Of a DNA stretch of 9,240 bases, positions 7,181 through 9,240 are shown one piece after another. The stretch spans positions 1 to 9,240 of the forward strand of contig DUNJ01000192.1 in assembly GCA_012839395.1 (NCBI GenBank). Reading direction: 5' to 3'. The position numbers were made by a program, and so were the translations under genes. The DNA comes from Tepidimicrobium sp. (GTDB lineage Bacteria > Bacillota > Clostridia > Tissierellales > Tepidimicrobiaceae). The notes beneath the pieces are model-generated. The model ran no database searches and was not told the DNA's origin. It saw only the letters and a list, made by a program, of their open reading frames with translations. Each line of letters starts with the position of its first letter. Positions within the stretch are counted from its first letter, which is position 1.

Positions 7181-7216
7181 TCTGGGTGGGGCTTGTCCCC
7201 TATCCAGAATTTTTTT
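7181..7216 (+). terminator. Rho-independent terminator of the activase gene
   Basis: TCTGG (7181-7185) pairs with CCAGA (7204-7208) and GGGG (7188-7191) with CCCC (7197-7200) around a CTTGT loop. A seven-base T run follows directly. It begins five bases after the activase stop codon. Confidence 0.88.
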
Positions 7217-7243
7217 AATGGTTTTGATTATTTTAACAAAAAG

Positions 7244-7273
7244 TAATACTTTAGTCCTAAAAGCTGATATAAT
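7244..7273 (+). promoter_or_regulatory. Promoter of the diguanylate cyclase gene (sigma-A extended -10, possibly sigma-28)
   Basis: TATAAT (7268-7273) with a preceding TGA is a good extended -10, but no good sigma-A -35 lies 17 bases upstream (AATACT). The same bases read GCTGATAT (7263-7270), one mismatch from the sigma-D/sigma-28 -10 GCCGATAT. TAAT (7244-7247), one mismatch from TAAA, lies 15 bases before it. Which sigma factor is used cannot be decided here. Confidence 0.5.
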
Positions 7274-7316
7274 TTATAGATAATAGGTAAACAATGGAAG
7301 GATTAAAAGCTTATGC

Positions 7317-7359
7317 ATCAAAACTGATTCAATCACCATTGGAAAATGGGTTTTGATTG
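7317..7359 (+). promoter_or_regulatory. Leader hairpin with two alternative outer stems
   Basis: CCATT-GGAA-AATGG (7336-7349) forms a GNRA-capped stem. It can be extended either by ATCAAAAC (7317-7324) with GTTTTGAT (7350-7357), or by CAATCA (7330-7335) with TGATTG (7354-7359). The two share the 3' strand and exclude each other. The structure ends three bases before the AAGAGAGG ribosome binding site of the cyclase gene. It does not match the c-di-GMP riboswitch consensus. Confidence 0.4.
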
Positions 7360-7369
7360 GTAAGAGAGG

Positions 7370-8605
7370 ATGTTTCAGTTGAAAGGTAATAGGGCTATTT
7401 TACAGAAAGTTATTATGGATAAGGGCAGACAGTTTGATAATTTAACAATGTATTCCATGACGGGGGATGTAAAATATCTATATAGAATGGAGGGGTTTTA
7501 CAGACTAATCGGTGAGATAGGCAATGTATTTAATTGTGAATCGCTTACAGGAGTGTTGGATGAATTTAAATCCTATGCTATTGATGGCAAGGATGGTGGG
7601 GCTTCCAATATATTATCTTTGTATGGCAAAGTTTATACTATAATTGAGAGGCTATGGAAGCAACTTGAGGGGGCAGATTGTAGGAGTAACAAAGGATATG
7701 GATGGGGGAAGTTAAGCCAAGTTAGGGATGACCATATACTGGTTGTTCACGACGGGGATATAGTTTTAAAAGACATTGAACTGGTTATGGACCAAGGAGG
7801 ATATAGCTCTGTATTATATGCTAAATCTAAGAATATTATGGATATATTAAAAAAGGAAGATATAGCCTTGATTATATTGGATATATCTTTACTGAATACG
7901 GATAAATTTTGTCTGGTGGAACTCATTAGGGAAGCATACCCAATTATGCCTATTATAATAGTATCGGATAGGGATAAGCTGGAGGTTAAAATAGCTATGC
8001 TCGAGGCTGGTGCCGATGCCTATGTAATCAAGCCTTTCAACAATAAGGAATTTTATGCAATAATAGATAGGGCACTTAGTAGAAGGCGTGATTATGATAT
8101 TTTATCCATTAAAGATAGCCTGACAGGGGCTTATACAAAGGAATACCTTTGGAAGAGAGCCTATGAGAAGGAAGTTTTTTATAGTGAGGATGGAGTAGTG
8201 TTTTCCATTGCATTTATCGATATGGATGATTTCAAGGATATAAATAATAGCTATGGACACTTAATAGGAGATCAGATTCTAAAATGCTTTGTAAGGGTTT
8301 TAGGCGATACTTTAAGAAGTACCGATTTAATATTTAGATACGGAGGAGATGAATTTATAGTAATATTTCCAGGTGCCACAGAAGATGATGCAAAGTTAAT
8401 ATTGAACAGGTTTAATTATCAAACCCATTGTGATCAATGTGATAATACCGAATGTATTACCTTAGCCAATATACATTTTTCAGCTGGTATTACTCAAATA
8501 AAAGGAAATAATGATACGATTCGGGATATGATTAGAAGGGCTGATAGGGCTTTGCATAAGGCAAAGATAAGCGGGGGCGATATCACAATTGTATATAAAG
8601 ATTGA
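7370..8605 (+). CDS. Receiver-GGDEF diguanylate cyclase with a helical N-terminal region
   Basis: This 411-residue cytoplasmic protein should make cyclic di-GMP from two GTP. Residues 1-115 are helical and match no domain I recognise. A receiver domain runs from about 122 to 238: phospho-acceptor Asp171 (IILDISLL), Ser199 and Lys221 (VIKPF) are kept, but one acidic metal ligand is His127 (HDGD instead of the usual DD). The GGDEF domain (about 248-409) has Asp284 in FIDMDDFKDIN, an intact GGDEF at 325-329 and the inhibitory RxxD site (Arg316-Asp319) five residues before it, so it should be active and feedback-inhibited. An unusual HCDQCDNTEC stretch (353-362) carries three cysteines. Start is uncertain: AAGAGAGG abuts the ATG at 7370, so the in-frame TTG at 7379, nine bases beyond it, may be the true start. 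There is no adjacent kinase. Confidence 0.9.
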   Translation: MFQLKGNRAILQKVIMDKGRQFDNLTMYSMTGDVKYLYRMEGFYRLIGEIGNVFNCESLTGVLDEFKSYAIDGKDGGASNILSLYGKVYTIIERLWKQLEGADCRSNKGYGWGKLSQVRDDHILVVHDGDIVLKDIELVMDQGGYSSVLYAKSKNIMDILKKEDIALIILDISLLNTDKFCLVELIREAYPIMPIIIVSDRDKLEVKIAMLEAGADAYVIKPFNNKEFYAIIDRALSRRRDYDILSIKDSLTGAYTKEYLWKRAYEKEVFYSEDGVVFSIAFIDMDDFKDINNSYGHLIGDQILKCFVRVLGDTLRSTDLIFRYGGDEFIVIFPGATEDDAKLILNRFNYQTHCDQCDNTECITLANIHFSAGITQIKGNNDTIRDMIRRADRALHKAKISGGDITIVYKD

Positions 8606-8634
8606 GGTATATATTTTAATATAGCTTAGTAAAG

Positions 8635-8693
8635 GACGGGCGCTCATCTATCGATTCTCCCAATGGCAAAAATCTCTTTCCCGTCTTAGATGA
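8635..8693 (+). other. Crossing inverted repeats: possible RNA pseudoknot or switch
   Basis: GACGGG (8635-8640) is complementary to CCCGTC (8680-8685), and TCATCTA (8644-8650) is complementary to TAGATGA (8687-8693). The two perfect pairings interleave, giving either an H-type pseudoknot with a 29-nt middle loop or two exclusive hairpins. It begins 30 bases after the cyclase stop codon. No T run follows, so it is not a normal terminator, and it matches no RNA family I recognise. The surrounding 8606-8757 shows no reading frame or other signal. Confidence 0.45.
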
Positions 8694-8762
8694 ATAATAT
8701 ATCATATAGGTAGATGGATATTTAATCTTGGAATTAATATGGTTCATATATTTTTATTATTG

Positions 8763-8817
8763 TGTTTGATTATCCAGCCTCCATAAATGTTCTGTGGTGT
8801 GTTAATTATATCAAACA
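8763..8817. repeat. 8-bp inverted repeat with a long spacer
   Basis: TGTTTGAT (8763-8770) and ATCAAACA (8810-8817) are perfect reverse complements 39 bases apart. They lie upstream of the riboswitch promoter. This could be a paired operator or debris of a small mobile element; no coding sequence is seen between the arms. Confidence 0.35.
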
Positions 8818-8857
8818 ATACACCTATGAATAGTATTTATAAGGTTTATAGAATTGG

Positions 8858-8886
8858 TTGAATAATACAATGTAATCTGATATATT
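8858..8886 (+). promoter_or_regulatory. Sigma-A-type promoter of the THF riboswitch / folT-like transcript
   Basis: TTGAAT (8858-8863), exactly 17 bases, TATATT (8881-8886). The start would be near 8893, about 40 bases before the riboswitch aptamer. Confidence 0.6.
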
Positions 8887-8892
8887 ATATGT

Positions 8893-8918
8893 AATAACAA
8901 TTTTCTGAGATTGTTATT
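8893..8918 (+). repeat. 5'-terminal hairpin or operator at the transcript start
   Basis: AATAACAA (8893-8900) and TTGTTATT (8911-8918) are perfect inverted repeats with a 10-base spacer, beginning at the predicted start point. As RNA they would form a 5' hairpin that could stabilise the leader; as DNA they could be a repressor operator. Confidence 0.45.
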
Positions 8919-8933
8919 GAAAAACAACATAAA

Positions 8934-9031
8934 TGACAGAGTAGATAGTCTGCGTAAAGTGTCAAAGGATGGAACGTTGCCTTTGAACGAAAAGCACCAT
9001 AGCTTGCGTTTAACTATCGCGTTCGCTGTCA
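8934..9031 (+). promoter_or_regulatory. Tetrahydrofolate (THF) riboswitch aptamer
   Basis: The sequence follows the THF (folT) riboswitch: AGAGTAGATAG near the 5' side, GCGT and AAGTG after it, GGATGG with ACGTTG, then AACGAA. Helices are P1 TGACAG (8934-8939) with CTGTCA (9026-9031), P2 GATAGT (8944-8949) with ACTATC (9013-9018), and P3 CAAAGG (8963-8968) with CCTTTG (8980-8985). A small AAGC/GCTT helix sits at 8992-9005. The expected loop-3 pseudoknot is available as AACG (8973-8976) with CGTT (9020-9023). It senses reduced folate and precedes a folate-transporter-like gene, matching its known role. Identification is from memory of the family consensus plus visible pairing. Confidence 0.85.
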
Positions 9032-9091
9032 CATCATAGAAGTCTTCTTTCTGGATGTGGCGGTTCTGTCATATCAAAACACGAAAGGAGG
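9030..9091 (+). promoter_or_regulatory. Riboswitch expression platform sequestering the Shine-Dalgarno
   Basis: CTTCTTTC (9044-9051) can pair with the ribosome binding site GAAAGGAG (9083-9090) through eight pairs, one of them G-U. A competing hairpin, CACATC (9030-9035) with GATGTG (9054-9059) and an inner AGAA/TTCT, would occupy that anti-SD, and its 5' base overlaps the 3' strand of P1. Ligand-stabilised P1 should thus free the anti-SD and shut translation. No T run is present, so control looks translational. Confidence 0.5.
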
Positions 9092-9099
9092 CTTTTTCT

Positions 9100-9213
9100 A
9101 TGCAAAAAATATCTACGAGAAATGTCGCCTACTATGGACTTTTAATTGCGTTAAACATAGTGTTGACGCGAATAGGTAGTATTAGAATAGGCGGTGGAGG
9201 AGTATGCCGGTAA
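9100..9213 (+). pseudogene. Broken ECF transporter S component, folate-type (folT-like), N-terminal fragment
   Basis: ATG at 9100 follows AAAGGAGG at eight-base spacing. The frame reads MQKISTRNVAYYGLLIALN and continues IVLTRIGSIRIGGGGV, the typical N-terminus and first membrane helix of a substrate-binding (S) component of an energy-coupling factor vitamin transporter. The THF riboswitch upstream points to folate as substrate. Full-length S components have about 160-200 residues, but this frame stops at TAA (9211-9213) after 37 codons. The overlapping +1 frame stays open to the window end but reads VEEYAGKYKRIASEA, hydrophilic and unlike an S component. A simple one-base error is therefore a poor explanation; an insertion or rearrangement near 9195 fits better. 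The sequence beyond the window would decide. Confidence 0.65.
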
Positions 9214-9240
9214 ATATAAGAGGATAGCTTCCGAAGCCTA

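Noticed and set aside
7274..7369. c-di-GMP riboswitch before the diguanylate cyclase
   Set aside because: The conserved class I and class II aptamer sequences are absent; only an uncharacterised alternative hairpin is seen.
8635..8693. Ordinary rho-independent terminator for the cyclase gene
   Set aside because: The GC stem has a 39-base loop and no T run follows.
8811..9032. Minus-strand 73-codon open frame
   Set aside because: It is antisense to the promoter and THF riboswitch, whose structure explains the sequence.
1..9240. tRNA, rRNA genes or a CRISPR array
   Set aside because: No cloverleaf with a TTCRANNC arm, no rRNA stretch and no regularly spaced repeats were noticed.

Overview
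The window looks like chromosome from a low-GC, strictly anaerobic Firmicute of the Clostridia or Tissierellia kind. The evidence is the AT-rich intergenic DNA, AGG/ATA-rich codon use, strong AGGAGG ribosome binding sites, sigma-A promoters, a very large 2-hydroxyacyl-CoA dehydratase-type activase, and a THF riboswitch before an ECF transporter gene. The species cannot be fixed from this sequence.

Layout. Positions 1-360 hold mobile-element debris: a decayed IS3-family transposase remnant on the minus strand, a bidirectional hairpin terminator, and a structured segment resembling an IS200/IS605-type right end that touches the stop codon of the next gene. Positions 358-2164 are a two-gene minus-strand operon, a TDT/SLAC1-type ten-helix transporter followed by a DUF169 protein. 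The divergent intergenic region (2165-2365) has a promoter in each direction. The plus-strand promoter carries an ATGT-N8-ACAT site over its -10, as expected for autoregulation by the PadR-family repressor it drives (2366-2746). A 1428-residue fused activase (2889-7175) follows from its own extended -10 promoter and ends at a strong terminator. Next is a receiver-GGDEF diguanylate cyclase (7370-8605) with a foldable leader. The last 600 bases are mostly non-coding: a pseudoknot-like inverted-repeat pair, another inverted repeat, a good promoter, a THF riboswitch with a plausible SD-sequestering platform, and the start of a folate ECF S-component gene (folT-like) that breaks after about 35 codons.

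How it may fit together. The activase carries two complete ATPase halves, each with the pair of cysteines that in the HgdC homodimer bridges one [4Fe-4S] cluster. A single chain could therefore form the whole ATP-driven electron-injecting unit. It is fused to cysteine-bearing CoA-activase/dehydratase-like regions whose substrate is unknown. PadR, the transporter and the Cys-rich DUF169 protein next door make a candidate functional neighbourhood, but this is inferred from position only. The cyclase and the folate locus look like separate transcription units. The most informative signals are the fused activase, the PadR operator over its promoter, the hairpin between SD and start of the activase, the complete THF switch leading into a broken gene, and the crossing inverted repeats at 8635-8693.
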